From Sitta carolinensis (taxonomy: Eukaryota; Chordata; Aves; Passeriformes; Sittidae), in NCBI GenBank assembly GCA_032173965.1, contig CM063287.1, positions 11,041,859-11,105,858 of the forward strand: a DNA stretch of 64,000 nucleotides, given 5' to 3'. The notes below the pieces were generated by a model. That model was given only the letters and a program-made list of their open reading frames with translations. It was not told the DNA's origin and ran no database searches. The first letter of the stretch is position 1. Each line of letters opens with the position of its first letter. The translations under genes were made by a program, and so were the position numbers. Below, piece after piece: positions 34,075 to 49,000 of the stretch.

Positions 34075-37000
34075 CTGGAAAGAGAATTAGGACCATTCCT
34101 GATGGCATGGCAGAAATCTCAGACAAAGTCATTTCCAACTTAAACCTAAAATACATGCATAAAACCAATCAGTTCAAAATAAAAACTCTGGCCCTCGCAT
34201 CCGCTGTCTATGCAGGTAAGAAAACTGATATTGCAGACATCTGGAGCTCTTCCAGCCCATCTGCATGACCATAAAACCTTTCAAAACCCTTTTGTTATTG
34301 CCTTCAAATCTTAAATAAGACAGGCTGATCCTCTGCTGGCTCCTGGACAAGGTACTTCTCTGCTCTTGGCCTCCCTGAAGATATCTGTTAGTAGCTTCTC
34401 TTTGCCATTCCCTGTGGTACATACATGGCATTGCTGCCACCTCACCCAACTCTGACTCTTACCTCACCTCATTTCTGTACTTGTAGTAAGTATTTGTTCC
34501 AGTACACCTCCATCCTTCAAGCTTTTTATATTCTCCTACTCTGTCTGTCATGGAGCTATCCCCCAGTTCTTTATCATCTCTGCAGTATTTTGGCTGGTTT
34601 CACTTCTCATACACATTCTTGCTTCATTCTGGTTTTGTTTGCTTATTGCATCACTTTTAGTTTTCTTTTATGGTTGTTCTGCTGCTAAACAAAACAATTT
34701 GGACAAAACTAATCTTTATAGTTTTTTTTTTAATTCTTCACTTGCCTCCACAGGTACTATTAAAATCCTGTCATGTAGCCACTAAAGTTAATAACTTCAA
34801 TGGCATTTTTTTTCAATTTTTCTATAGTCTCTCTTTTTTTCATACTCACAATTCTGCCCCATCACTTGAAAAGCCTGGGCACTAGCAAAGATGAGGCACC
34901 AATTAAAGGTGCAGAAGGAAAATTGTACTTCACAACTTGAGACTCCTAACTTCCATTACTGCTAGTCTTGCTGGAATAATCATTAATGTTGAAAGTGCCA
35001 CATGGAAAAAAGACCTCACAGAAACATGGAAATTTAGCAAGGAAAGGACCCAAAATGAGTCAAGAGACTACAACTCTCTGCAACTACAGAGAGTTCATTG
35101 TAAGGAATCTACAGAGAGCAGAGAAACAATGAGCCGTGATAACCTGATGGTGGGCTGCTCCCAGTCAAAGCAGACATGCCCTGTCAAAATGTTCCTATCA
35201 GACCTGCATCCCTTTTAGAAAGCAACAAGGCAAAAAATACTCTCATTTGTTTACAAGGACATCTCTAAATAAGAACTTCGAATTCATGTTTTCTGGAACT
35301 GTCTTAAAATAACAATAAACCTTTATCAAAACTGTTGAATGAAAAAATAAAACACTAACACTCCAAGTTAATCTAAATAGCCATAGCTCACTTAATTAGA
35401 AAACTGGCTACAGCTTCTCAAGTATCCATCATGAAATAAGCCACAATTCTGATCTGTTCTTGTAATTCTTTGCCTCTTGTGCTGCACATAGTTCTGTGTT
35501 TTTGGTTCTTTGGAATGCAAATTAGATGCTAATTTCTTCTTCAAAAGAGTAAGATTTAATCTCAAGAGAAGGACAGCATGGAGGGCAAGTAATAATGAGG
35601 AAAGGGGAGAGAACACAATGATTGGGAAAAGTATCTGAGAGCACCAATGTACCAAACACTCATTATCCATTCCCTGGTTCATATAAAATCCCTAAAGCTT
35701 TGCAACCATATCTTCAAGGGGACACACACATCTCACATGGAGTCTGTAATTTAAAAAAGCAAGATTTTCCCTCTTCCATAGTAATCATGCCTGTTTTGTC
35801 CTGAGTAAATCGATTGCTGCTCTTGGAACCAGTCTGGATGTGACAGATTCAGCCTTGAATGTCTGGCTGTTGCTCTGCCCTGGGACCAAACATGGGGAAG
35901 CATTTTGATTTATGACTAATTATCCTCTCTTTCTGTCCTTCTCTTTCTGCTCATGATGGAAACCAGGCAGACCTCACTAGACTGGAGCCAGAGATGTGAA
36001 TAGGTTGGATAAACACTGTCATTTTGTTCAAAGCATGTACCACAACCAGCAGCTGATATGGGAGATATCATGCTGTAGTGTATCATAAAAGTAGTAACAG
36101 CAACAGCAATGATAACAAACAGCTCCAGAAATTCACCTGATTTTTCACAGTTGTCAAAGAGAGAAACAGAGAACATTTGGTCCCAGCAGGAGTTAAGAGA
36201 GAATGACACACCACCTCAGGGCAGCTACAGATAGCAGCAGCAAGGAAGACAAGAATTTACATTCTTGCTTAGATTAAGCCATTTTTACTGCAGTTTTACT
36301 TTCACAAATGGCTCTCTCTTGCTTGCTTCACCTGGGACACAATTTACACTAGTGTCCAACAGAGCATCCCTCACATGCATAGGGAGGATTATGAGGTTAT
36401 ATTTGATGTGGGATGGAGAAGCACCCCAGTACCACTTGCTATAGGAGGTTGCATAGCTATTGATGACTGTAAGTAGCTCTAAGTATCCCATAAATGGCTT
36501 CATTTAAGAATAAATGACAGAACCTATTGCCTGATCTTTCTTGCACAACAGACAATGTAACTTATGGCGACTAGAGAAAAATTTACTTTAAACTTATTTC
36601 ATACTGACAAGCCCTCAGAACTATACCTGGGATTTTTGGACCTGCAGAGCTCTAACTGGCTGCAGGGCCAGCTGTGCACAGCACACCTTTCTTTTCTGTG
36701 TATCAAAACCCCACAAAACCACCAACAGAGTGCATTTTATTAATTTCTCTCCTACATATCATATCTTTGCTGGATTAATTAAATAATTAATTGTCTGGCC
36801 CAGTAAGACCATTAAAATAACCAGCCAGATGGATCTTTTACTGCATTTTAGATTCCATTCTCTCTGACAGGTAATCTAAAGATACATTTCAGTCAAAGGC
36901 TTTAGTCAGCCTGTAAGTTTTTTTCAGAGCAGACCTACAAGTAATTAAAGACAGAAGAAATTTCACTGAGTATTGATGGCTTGTAGGTTTTACTTAATGA

Positions 37001-40000
37001 CTGGAAATAATTGAGGAAGCAGGACAAAGGCTAAAAAAAAAAACTAAAGGAAAAAATTTATTACAAGTTATTGCTGTGCAACACCAAAGTCCAGATGCAT
37101 AAATCCAACTACCCTTAGGAATTACACTTATTTCAAGGGAGGAAATTTCATAACTTCACAAAAAGAAGAAATTTGCAAAGTTCAGCGCTGAATAGGGTGG
37201 GCACCTCTACTCCCTTTTAGCTGCAAGTTCCCATAATGGAGGCACTTTGCCTTTTAGATCATATTTTCCTAGATTTTTAAAATTAATTTGGGATGCCTTT
37301 CAGCTCCCTGATGCCTGCTATCTGTAGGTTGTGGTGTGCTTATAAAAATAGTGGGTGGACATGCTGAGCCAATGGTAGAGAGCAGAGAAAATGTGAGTAG
37401 TGCTGAATCAAGATATTTCAGTCTTTTGTGATTTTCCAGGCTCCATGTAAAGCTAATCCTAACTAGTGCAGTTCTTTATGTCTGTGATTCATCCACTGAA
37501 CCTTTGCACCCTGCTTCTTTAATTCTAGAAATTGAATTCATGATCTTAAGCTGTTGTTGTTGGATTTGCATAATTTAGCACTTATGATATACCACATTTA
37601 GCAACATTATGGGTTTGTTTGCATGAAAGTCACTGGAGTTAAGAGTGAAAACTTCATTTATATACACTGGTTTCAGTTCTGTATTCAGAAAAAGGGGATT
37701 CTTTTTTAAAAAATCATGAACTGGGCAATTTTCTGAATTATTTGGTAAACACCCAGTGTAGATTACTTCACATTACAGATTATTTGTTAACAGAAACTGT
37801 GTTGATGGTTTGGGGATCAGCTGCCAGATTGTCCCCAAGGTCAGAGCAATGGAATGCTTGAGAAAGAGTGCAGCAGGTGTCAGCTGGTTGTGCAACCTGA
37901 GCCCTTATCTTTTGGCAATTGGTGCACTCAGGTGGGTGAGCATAGTGGGAACAAGCTACAGGAACATTCTGTAAGGCAGGCAATAACCCACCAGGAACAC
38001 TCAGCCCCTCTCAAGCCAGGCTCTCCTCCTCCAGCTGGACCAGGCTATTCTGTACCAGTCTGCTGTGGAATGTCAATAAAGAACAAGAATTCTTCTGGAG
38101 GGCCTCAGAAGGAATGGAAGGTTGAAGTTCCCACTCCCAATGTCTCCACTTCGCAGTTGGGGATTGGAACACAGAAACAGAGCCTTGCCCAGGGTCATGC
38201 AGGAAATGCTTTGGGAATGATAGCATCCTTCTGCACATCTTAGCTGCACAGCTGCCTCCTCCTATGTATTTGCTGCACAGGGCAATAAAGGGGAATATGT
38301 TGGTAACTGGGGACTCTAATTCAAAACATTCACTTCCAGCCTTTACAAAATGCAAGTTGGCCCAAACAAATTTATTCAAATTTACCAGAGTAGACTAAAA
38401 TAATTTATTGAGTTCTGGCCTCAGGTGAATGAACTGTACGAGAAAAATAACTATTACACCACACAAAGCCAGGAATTCCAGCACCACTGGGAGAATGTGT
38501 AATGTTACTGAAAAGAAAAGGAAATATTTGATTTATGATTTAGCATTTTCATGCACAGACAAGAGGGAGAAGTAATGTGGCGAGTGTTCTTTTTACAGCT
38601 GGTCTCTTCCAAGTTCTGCAAAACCACAGCATAGTGAAGCTCCCAAGAGGTCTGAAGTGAACAGACCAGACAACCCATAATGTCAGACAGGAGTGAGCTC
38701 AGGGGCAGAACTGCCACCACTGCAGTGCAAAAGCTGAAAAGCTTCTGGGGCAATTCAAGACCTCACAGAACCCTCCTGGACCTGCCAGTTTGATTATGCC
38801 ATAGTTTCAGTGGTGAGAAGATTTTCTAGAAAATTGATGAGCTCAAAGATATGTTTTTTCGACTAGGTTGCCCAAGTCCAAAAATTAGACACTTATTAAG
38901 CAGGCGAGGTGCTGATCTACTTCACAGCAAAGAATGTCCTTACCTTATTAAGTTTCTTATTGATTTTGCTCATTGACTTCTCTCTGAGCCATAGTAATAT
39001 GAAATTAAAGGCACTTAAATGGTTTTAAGGAGGTTTACAGATGGAAGCAATTTAAGTGATAAATTGTCCCACTTGAATCTGAGGAATATTACTGATGGAG
39101 AACTGAGAAAGTTCACAGAAGCAAGCTGTAGTTCCCCCCATGAATTGAGTAGTCCCTTTAGATGTCTGTATCCAGTTAACTGGTTTCATTAGCTGTGATC
39201 TTTTTTCTGTCTAGATATTCCCAGTCACCTAACCTCCTTCAACAACTGTAAAATGTGAAGCCTACCAGACTGGTTATTTGTCTGATTTGCTAAGAGTTAT
39301 CAATTTCAGTATAGGGACTTCAGAAGTAGTTTTCTAACCAGTCAGGTAAGAGTGAATTAGGGTGTAGTCCTCTGTGAGAAAGAAATCCAGAATGAGTCAC
39401 AAAGGAAGAGAATCTAAACTGGAGGTATGGGCAGGCAGATCCTAAAGAAACTCCCATAACATTCCAAGGAACACAAGCAACTGATCTCTCTGCACAAGGC
39501 ACTTCTTACTCTAATACAGACATATTACTTCCTTATTTTTTAGTAAAAACAAAACCATCTCATTTTTGACAGTAAAATGTTATGAAAGTTTTTTCCTTCG
39601 AAGTGCAGTTTGAACATAAAATTTAATTTTACAAAGTCTTTACTTTTTCATGAAATCAGACTATCAGCAAGGATCTTCCCACAGACTGTTCCAAGTGTGC
39701 ACTAGGTGAACAAACACTAACACAGACAGGCATTTCACTAATGAAAAAAACCACAACTAAAGCAGCTCTATTGTCCTGATAAGTGACTTAAAGCCAACTT
39801 TCTCTTATTAGAAACAAAAGGGTAAATCTAAAAGGATGATTAAATACTGAGGCAATAATCTTGACTGGACAGATTTAGTGTTTCAAATCAGCATCTATGC
39901 TCGCTGCTCTGTTCTGTCAAACACCTAATCTACACCCACAGTCCAAAGCACCCATTTAAGTCAGAATGAAATGAGTACAGCTGCAATGCCTTTCTTGTTA

Positions 40001-43000
40001 TTACTTCCAGTACAATACAAGGTGGTTCTTGATCCAGGTTTAAATTTACACCTTATTTTATGTGATGGGATTTACATAACAAATGCCTAAAATGTTTTGA
40101 TTACACAGGTCTTTGGCTCTTAGAAACAATAAAGAAAAAAACAAAACATCCCTCACAGGTATTAGCTTTACTATGAAAATATGCATTTTTACTTGCATCT
40201 GGATAGAGCAAATTCATTTTGATACTTACATATAAACTCTGTATGTTACCTTTTTTTGATTACACATGTTTTAATTTTCAAAGAAAGCTTCACAATTCAC
40301 TAGATGTCACCAGATAGAGCTGCCTGCAAAGGTCTGTACGTCTGGGTCACTACTTTGTACGTCACATCTAATTATCCAATAGCCTCTCCCAGACTGATTG
40401 AAAGCCATCATGCAAATCCAATATCCAATTAAATTATACAGGGATGCAAATTCCTCCCTTCAGCCTCTTTATAGTACAACACTGTCAGATTCTTGAAGTG
40501 GACAGACAGTGAAAATACATTGTGTTTAAAGTGCAGAGAATAGCACATGGCACTGTTGTCATTCAGAGCCTGTGTTTACTAAAAACTGAAAAAAACCCCA
40601 ACCTAAAACAAACAAAACCACAAACAAACAAACAACACCTAAGACAGTAGATTTCATTTAATTTGCTTAATTGCATTAATAAAAACTATAAGCCTCACTC
40701 CATAAAAATGGCATTGAAAACTTTGTAAGAGTTACAGGTTTTGTTGAATCTAGCCTTCAGTGCAAAGCATTTCCAGAGCTAAGTTACTCACTCAGAGGGA
40801 TTTATCCAGCTCATGCAGAGGGTGTCACGCTATCTCCAAATCACCCAAAGCAGTGAGCTGGCCTATCATTATGCCACACTGCAGAACAATGTGGGTTAAG
40901 TCCTAGATGCTTGAGTATTGATGGTATCATGTATTATAGTGATCTTTAATCTACCCCTTCTTTATACCTGCAAGTGAAAATATTGAGCAGGCTCTTGCAT
41001 CCAGGCAGGAAATTTTAATTTAAAGGCCAAAATCAAAGAACTTGCTTACCCAGTAACATTTCTGCACCACAATTATGAGCCTGTTTAGCAAAGATCTCTA
41101 ATTTGACTTCCACCTGAGGTTTCACAAACTAAGTCAGGTTGGACCTGGACAGCAATAGCATGAAATCAGTAGGACCACACCTTTGCCAGTTGAAATAAGA
41201 GATATGCCATGAGACAAATGGTCCTTTTAAGAGACACCATTAGCTGGTAACACCTCTTCACTGTTTCTGCATCCACTACTCAACAAAGGAATAATGGCTT
41301 TCCTCTGTGCCCTTGGTGGATAAGAAACAAAACTGAGTCCCTGGTTCAAAACAAAGATTTCATAAGAGTAAGGGTGTTCTCTACATTGCTTTAGGGCAAA
41401 CATGTCAGACAATTACAGCCAGCCTACACAGCTGGCTCTTCAAGTTCTGGATGGATGCTGCAGCTTGCTCATCTCCTCCAGCACCCTGCCACACGTCAGG
41501 GGGGTTCATACCAGCAACAGTGCAACACAACACCTGCAGGACTTTACCAGGGTGTAGCAACAGCAGGTTAAACAGGTCCTGTGCTATTTACATGCCTGCT
41601 AAGTGTTTGGCAAGAAGCTGTATAACAGAGGAAATAATCTCTGACACTGTGCACGCTCTGCTGGACTTCTTCAACGTAGGCGTAAAGAGACAGGAAAACA
41701 GAATAAACCATGGGAGGCCAGTACTATCAGAGAGACTGAAATTGCATCTCATCTTACCTCGACAGTGAAGAGCTCAGATGTCACAAATGTGCGTTCTTGT
41801 TTGATATCCAAAACTCTAGATCAAATACGGAACAAATTAGAGATCACAACAATCCCCTGACATTCCAAAACTGTTCCTGTGTTTGGAGAGTAAATATCTT
41901 TCCTTCTTTCTGAATTAGACACAATTCTATGCTACCAAGGTGTTTTCTGGTTGGAATAAAAATGAAGGAAATAAAAACTTTTTTGCAATATTACAAGAAA
42001 AAAACTTTGATTAATTAATTACTTTCAGCCTTGGCTTCGGAGATGTTTGGAAACATTTCCCGATCTTTAATAATCTTTGTGTTAGTCTGTGATTATATTT
42101 CCCAACTATTATTCTGATTTACCTTGCTTCTTCCCGAGCCAAAACCTCCAGTAGCTTTGACATGTCTCCTGGGCAGTCGGAAATCACAAGGGAAAATCTG
42201 CACACTCTGTTATCCAGGGTCAGGGCACGAGCTATGCACTGTTGCAGCAAATGTAATTCCAGGTTTCCACTGCATATAACAACTGCCACTCTGAAAACAG
42301 AAAACCAGGAGTTTTGATTAGCACTTGCCTGTGTAAAGGAGCCATAAATCATAAACACTGTATCAATATCAGCCTAAGGTCTGCTGGAATCTCCCCTCAA
42401 TAAGCATTACTTGTCAAAGGGCTCCTGCCTGTCAGTATCCATTGTGAGCAGGTAGGGGAGGCCTAAAAGTTGGCTGCATTAGTCGATCTAAAATGTTGTT
42501 TTCACTTTGCATTTCCTGGAGATTTGAGTTTTGTTAGAGATAATTAGCCACAGAACTGTAGGTCTAGGTTTCAAGTTTTAAAAATTTCACCTAATTCTCC
42601 CCTGGAAGTTCTAAGTTTTAGCCTTTTACTGATCAGACAATGTGTATGTTCAAGGCTTTCTGTACCAATTGATTAAATTCATCACAACCCCAATAAATGA
42701 GTGCAGAAATGTTTGAGGTACAAGTGAAGAGCCACATGATTAGTCTATGAAAACCTCTCTCTGCAGAGTCAAACCCAGCCTCTTTGAGACCAAACCTTTG
42801 CATCTTCCCTTTCATTTTAGCTGCACTGAAATGTGTTGCCTCTCTGTGTGTACTGGTAGCCTCTTCTGAAGAATTGCCTCAGCAGTATTTTAGAATACAA
42901 TGCTGTTCACTAGAAGTTTTATTTTGTCTTGAGGGCATATATGTTTAAATACGTGCTGGACTATGACCTGAGCTGAGGCTCAATCCACTTAAGTGCCGAG

Positions 43001-46000
43001 TCCTCAAGCTGAGAGGCAAGGCAGCACTCAGCCACAGGTTCAACACTAAGCACAGGGATAATCCCTCTGACTATGTGGCCACTTCTCAGGCCTGGGAGGC
43101 AGGTGCCACAGGGTCACTGCAGCAGACAGCCTAGCTCCTGTCCCACCATAGTCAGGGCTGGAGTCCCCACGTGGAACAAGGGGAGACAACAGACTGCCAA
43201 GAGCAGGACACTGCCTGGCACATGTGACAATGCCTCGTGGAGCTGTAACTGCCTTTCCTCCAAATATCTGAAAATCGAGGAAAGGGACAAGATTTGTCAG
43301 GTCTCCAGGCTGGCATTTGTCTTGTTCAACACAGTCTTACCACCTGTGACCAGTCTAGTCAGTCTGAAGTTTCTGCCACTGATGAGCCTCTTGCCAGTTC
43401 AGGGGCAGGAACTGCCTTGTCATCCATAGAACAAGGAGATTTTCACCATTTCCTGGGACCAAGGTGTCCAGCTTTTGCCACAGTTCCCTCTTTGCAGCAG
43501 CTGCTGTACCTTTTACCCTTCAACTCGGGCAGCTTCCCTGCCACCAATGCTGCAAGTCCAATGGCCCCTTCTGCATCAACCGTGGCTCGCTCATACTCCA
43601 GCAGTCTCAGCATTGAAATGAGGATGTCCTCCTCCCTGAAAGTGAGAGACTCAGGTCAAAACCAAACCAAATCAAAAGAGCTCCTGAAAGCAGAAGGTAA
43701 TACATTCATGTGTAACTGGGTTCTTGCAATCTACCCAGACACATATGACCCCAAAGTGGTGTTGTGGAATGCTGTGCTGCTGGGAGTGAATGTACATCCC
43801 AGACTCCTTATTAACCGAAAGGAAGGAAGGATTTTTTTTATTAGAAATATTGCCTAAATCATAGTAGTAAGTATATTCCACAAATGTGGCCTTTTTGTGA
43901 TGATTTAGAAGAGGTTTGTCAAGGGCTGCCTTCGAGTCTTGTAGAACACAAGGACAAGTTTTACACCCGGAGCATGACCAGATAGTGGTGGCAGGTGAAG
44001 GTTTGGCCAAAGGGTCAATTTGGATAACACTTTTAGTTTTATCACTTAGTTTTAGGAAGTCCTGTGAGGAGCTAGGAGTTGGACTTGATAATCCTTCATG
44101 GGTCTCTTCCAATTTGAGATAGTCTATGATTCTAGGTATGTGGGTCTGGGTTCAAAGTCTTCAGTGCCTATCCCCACACTCCCCCAGTCTCTGCACAATG
44201 GCAGCTCCTGCCAACCTGCACTCCACTGCACATGCAGTGCAGAACCACCATACCCTGCTGGTAGAGCACATTTTTCATATACAATAATGTCCATCTACTA
44301 TTATTCATTTCACTGTTTTTCTTCACATACCTCACAGCAACAACTTTATCCACAAGCTTCCCAGTCAGCTGCAAAGAATTGCTGCCAAAGCAAACTCCAC
44401 TCACATCTGCAGATTTCAAAAGACAAAAATATAAAGTTGGCTGCTTTAGACATATTCGACATTTTTTAGAGTCCTGGCTGGTTTGTGCCCCTTAATGAGT
44501 GCAGCACACTGCTGTTATATGACCTTAAGCTGCTTGGTTTTTTTCATGTGACAGAAATGTATCTGGTAATGAAAGACCAAATCTCAGAAGAAGACTTTGC
44601 CATTTTGGACCCCTTCAAGAAACTTCTGATGCATCACTGGCATTGTTGCAACGTGAGAGTGACCCTGAAGCCCAGTGCTCTTCACTGTTAAATGAGGCAT
44701 GAAGGAGAGAAGGCCCAAGCACAGCACTGGGCTTGTTGGCTGCAGCAGGACAGCTGGCTAAGAGTGCAGGCACAGGCAGAGCTAACCAAAAGAAATTAGA
44801 AGTTTCTTATAAAACTCCCATTTAAGCCAAAACTTCCAGAGAACCGAACATCAGGCGAACAGGATGTTCTTAAATTGCTTATCAGTTGAGGTTTTTAAGC
44901 AAATTACATGGAAGCAACTGTACGATTTATAAACACTTTTGTTCTGAGGACAGTTTTGTGTCTAAATATTTAAGCACTGCATCATTTTCCTGCCTTTTCC
45001 CAAATTAGTCTTTTACACAGGAGCTTTCCCATTGACTTCACTGGTTTAGATGCCATGTGTGAGCATAATGTTCAGATAAACGCCCTCATATTTCTAAGTA
45101 TTCTTGTGCACTGGAAATAATATTTTCCCCATCAGAGTGTGAGGGAAAATGTGACAGAAATTTCTCTTACAGCTTGAACTAAATTCTGACTCTTCCGAGA
45201 ACTTCCTTAGAATATGTCTGAACTGAAATAATAGGAAAATAATGTAGTTGGAGAAATCTGTTACAACCTTTATTTTAGCTCTAAAAGACTAACTGCGTTT
45301 TCTCACCTCCATAGAAGTGATGATTGTTGCAGGCCTGGTCATCAGTTGGGTGGCCAGCTTTTAAGGACTGTTGCAATACTGGGAAACTTTCAGATTCAAC
45401 TCCCTGAGGAAGAGAGATGTTGTCACTTTTTTATTGAACCAGTTATAACAAAAGTTGCCACCAAAGTAGACAGTAAAACCTACAGAAATTCCTCTTCAAA
45501 TTAACAATTAATTTCAAGTTGCAAAACAACTGTGCTACCACTAAACTTATTCTGTGCCTTACTTAGGACCAAATTTTTTCCAGTAAGAACTTATTTCAAA
45601 ACACAGAACCGGATTTTATTTGCTTAGGAAAAAACTTCCCACAGTTTGCTCTTAAATCCAGCCAAACAGCCAAGGGACAGGAACTTTCCTGGCCCTTGCA
45701 GGATCTTCTCTTAGGCAAAGCCCCTGGGATCAGATAGTTCTTGTCCCCAGCACAGGCAGTCTCTGCAAGTGTCACTAGTAAACAGCTGTGTCTTTTGTAA
45801 ACAGCTGTCGTGAAAGCCACCCGAACACAACACTTAATAGGTGAAAAGCAACTTACAATTACAGAAATATGTGGGTTGAGGTGTTTGAGTGCAGCAGCTG
45901 ACCCTGCCAGCAAGCCACAGTGGCCTCCTGCAGGGAGAATCACCGCGTCCAGCTTTGGCACCTGCTCGTACATCTCCAGCCCCACGGTCCCCAGGCCTGA

Positions 46001-49000
46001 CAGGTAGACAGCACTATCCTCCCTGTGGCAAGGAAGGGCACAGATCAGCACAGGTCACAGGTGTCAGTGTAGTTCAGTCTACGATTTCAAGGCATTGCTC
46101 AGTAGAAGAAGATCAATATGAGAGTAAACCAGCAGCTCATGAGGGGAGGAGGTGATGCGACAGGATGGTGCCATCAGGTGGACCATAGCATGCTTCTGCC
46201 TGCTGGGAGAAAACTTGTGCTGTAGACAAGCCCCTCAAAGATTCTTCACACTGAAGAGCACTTAGCTCCCATTGTTATCAGTGGTTTACAGAACTGGCAG
46301 GGAGAAGCCGTGTTTCCATTGCCATCACTTCCTTTGGCTTCATAAATTTTAAATGTTGCAGTCTGAACTATAAGCAAGGCCTCAAAAATAAATCCCCTCT
46401 TTACTTCTCAGTGGATTTAGTGTTTGTGATGAATGGAAATTTTCATGAGATTTAAGCAGTGTGTTCAACCTCACAAATACCAAACAGATTTCTAGAGTTG
46501 TCTTTCCACAGTCCAAGGCCAATATCTGATACCTTTGCAGTAAGCAAAGCACTTAATCATGCCAAAATATTCACTGGTAAAATACTTTCAGGCAAATGTA
46601 GCATAAAGAATAGGGACAAGCAGCATCACAAAATTGAAGAAAACTCCATTATATAGTCACATGACTGACTTGGTTCTATTTCTAAAATCTGGTTTGCATT
46701 TTATTTACAAGTTAGCAATGATGTAAGTGTAGAACTATATATAAGAAAAGAACTAAGAGCTCACTGCGCATTCTGCTTTTTCTGGCAAACAGAATTATAG
46801 ACCCAATGACTATACTTGATTTACCTGACCCAAGAATGTTTGGGTACTAGTAAACTGTTTTTATTACTGTTAGACAGGCACAGAGAGGCTCCGTGTAGGA
46901 GCACAGGATTCCTGCAAGGAGGAGACCAACGCCCTTGAGAAGTTACCTCACATGTATATCAAGAAACAGACAAATTCTCAGGGCAAGGGTCTATATAACT
47001 ACATAAGAAAGGATAGGATTAATGAACTTCCACTGCTGTAGCACAGCAAAAGACAAAGGCAAGAAATCATAGTGGAATGAGTAACTGAATTCTTGTATTT
47101 ACTGTTTTTATCAAGATACTGAAGGCGCTCTCTCCTCCTTCTTATATGTGACAAGATATACCACTGGCCTCCTGAACAATTCTGGAGACTTATTCCCAAA
47201 TAAGATTCAGATCCGAGTTTGTGGAGCTACCCCTGCCATAGTTGCATGGGGCACAAGGGGACCTGCAAAACTGAATGAAGTCTTGGGATATTCAATAAAG
47301 GAATAAAGCCTCTCTAACAACTGAAAACCAACCAAACAAGACTGCTCTGGGTGTGGAGAGCTGTTAGCAATTTCAATCAATATTTCAGATCAACATCCAG
47401 TCAAAACATCAGTTCACTGATCAGCTGCCTGCTTTTATAATAGAATGGATGATTTTCTTTGCATTGTGACTGATAACTTTTGCTTTTTGAAGGCAAACAT
47501 ACCTCTGAGTATCATATGCCACTGAGGCAAAATGGAGGAACAGAGCAGCTAAATCTAAAGACTGCAGACTGAAACAAACATTTTTGAGCCAGAGCTAGAA
47601 ACTTGGGTATTTGCCTTCTGAACTGTGTGACACATCAGCAATCAGAGATGGGCTGTCATGCTTTAGTTTCCCAGGGAAGTTTTGGTGTGGCAGCTGGAAT
47701 GCTCTGTTCCTATCTGTTCCAAGTAAAGGGCTCAGGGTCTCTTGGGTAGAGTAACAGACTAAGCAGATCACAAATGATCAGGTTTGATCAGCATTTGGAT
47801 ATGGAGTTACACAAGAAAAAGATGGGCTCTCAAGGAAGGAAGGTGTGTAATTCAATCTGCAGCACTCTTTCCTCCCTGATTCACAAAGGAATCTTTCTCA
47901 CATCCTCACAGAGGTACTGAGTTAGTTATTGGCAATAGTCACATTGCATTTGTAATTAAGTCCTGTCCTGAGCCCCTATACTTAGTAAAAATTTCATGGC
48001 ACCTAGGTAGCAATTAGGCAGACTAAATGATTGAATTCCAATTTGAAAAATCACATTTCCTTCCTGGGATTTCCCAGGAAGTTGCAACTGAGTAAAAAGT
48101 GCCCTTCAACTATTTGAATTCCTGCATGGTCATTTTCATGACACAGTATTTTAATTGCACTCAAGTGGTGGGAAGAGCTGGCAATGACACACCCAGCTGC
48201 AGGGCATGGCCCAGGCAGGTACAGCCAAACCCAGTCACGAAGTGTCTGCTTCAGGAGGGGCACAATGAATTACTGAGTGAGCAGACCCAGAGACCAAATT
48301 GCTAGGGCTTGTGTCCAAGCTAGAATTAAACTGAAATAAAATGACATTTTTGAAGTTCCATTCTAGCACTTGGGAGATCAGCTGGTATTTTACAAACAGC
48401 TTTGGCAAGAGACAGGAATGTGTGTCAGACCCACACTAGAGAAGACTGGCCATCCATAAAGGCACACATTACACTGGGAAACTTCTCCAGGTCTATACCT
48501 AATAAAATATTCTTCAGATATCCCATTAAGAAAAGGCTCATGATTGAAGTGGGGGTTTCTTCCTTTTTTTCTCAGTGAAAAATTGCATCTGTGAGGTTTT
48601 AATTAAACATAGTCACAGATTGAACAACTCTGTTTCTTGTAATCTGAAACCTGAAATAAATCATAGTGCTTTAGTACTATTAATGGTAGTGTGCACATTT
48701 AGAGTTACTCAGTGTTGGATGCTGAAGTTCTACACATGCCTTGTCCATGGAGCTTCATGAACCCGGACAGTATCTATCTTGTGTAACTTAAATCACTATT
48801 TAGGGAGGAGGGGAAGATTAAACATCAAATTACAATAAAATAATTTAGTTCTTATGTGTCAACATGATAGCTGACGCAAGCCAGCTGGAAGGTAACACAT
48901 CAATTGAAAAATTGCTGACAGAAATTTGGGAATCACAAAGTTTTGGAAAACTGTGGTTTTCAAAGGAGCCTAAAAGTACTCAAAATTCTTTGGGATTCAG

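Noticed and set aside
38150..38215. MIR-like fragment (GAAACAGAGCCTTGCCCAGG)
   Set aside because: The match is short and lacks the other MIR core segments; too weak to list.
43294..44112. Plus- and minus-strand frames of 146-187 codons overlapping a PLP-gene exon
   Set aside because: The true exon is the minus-strand 43510-43635 segment in another frame; these are shadows and intron read-through.
44485..44691. 68-codon plus-strand frame with a clean-looking acidic segment
   Set aside because: It is in an intron of the opposite-strand gene, without splice signals or recognisable family.
44980..45075. Old amniote repeat suggested by CCCATTGACTTCACTGG
   Set aside because: The resemblance covers under 40 bases and could be chance.
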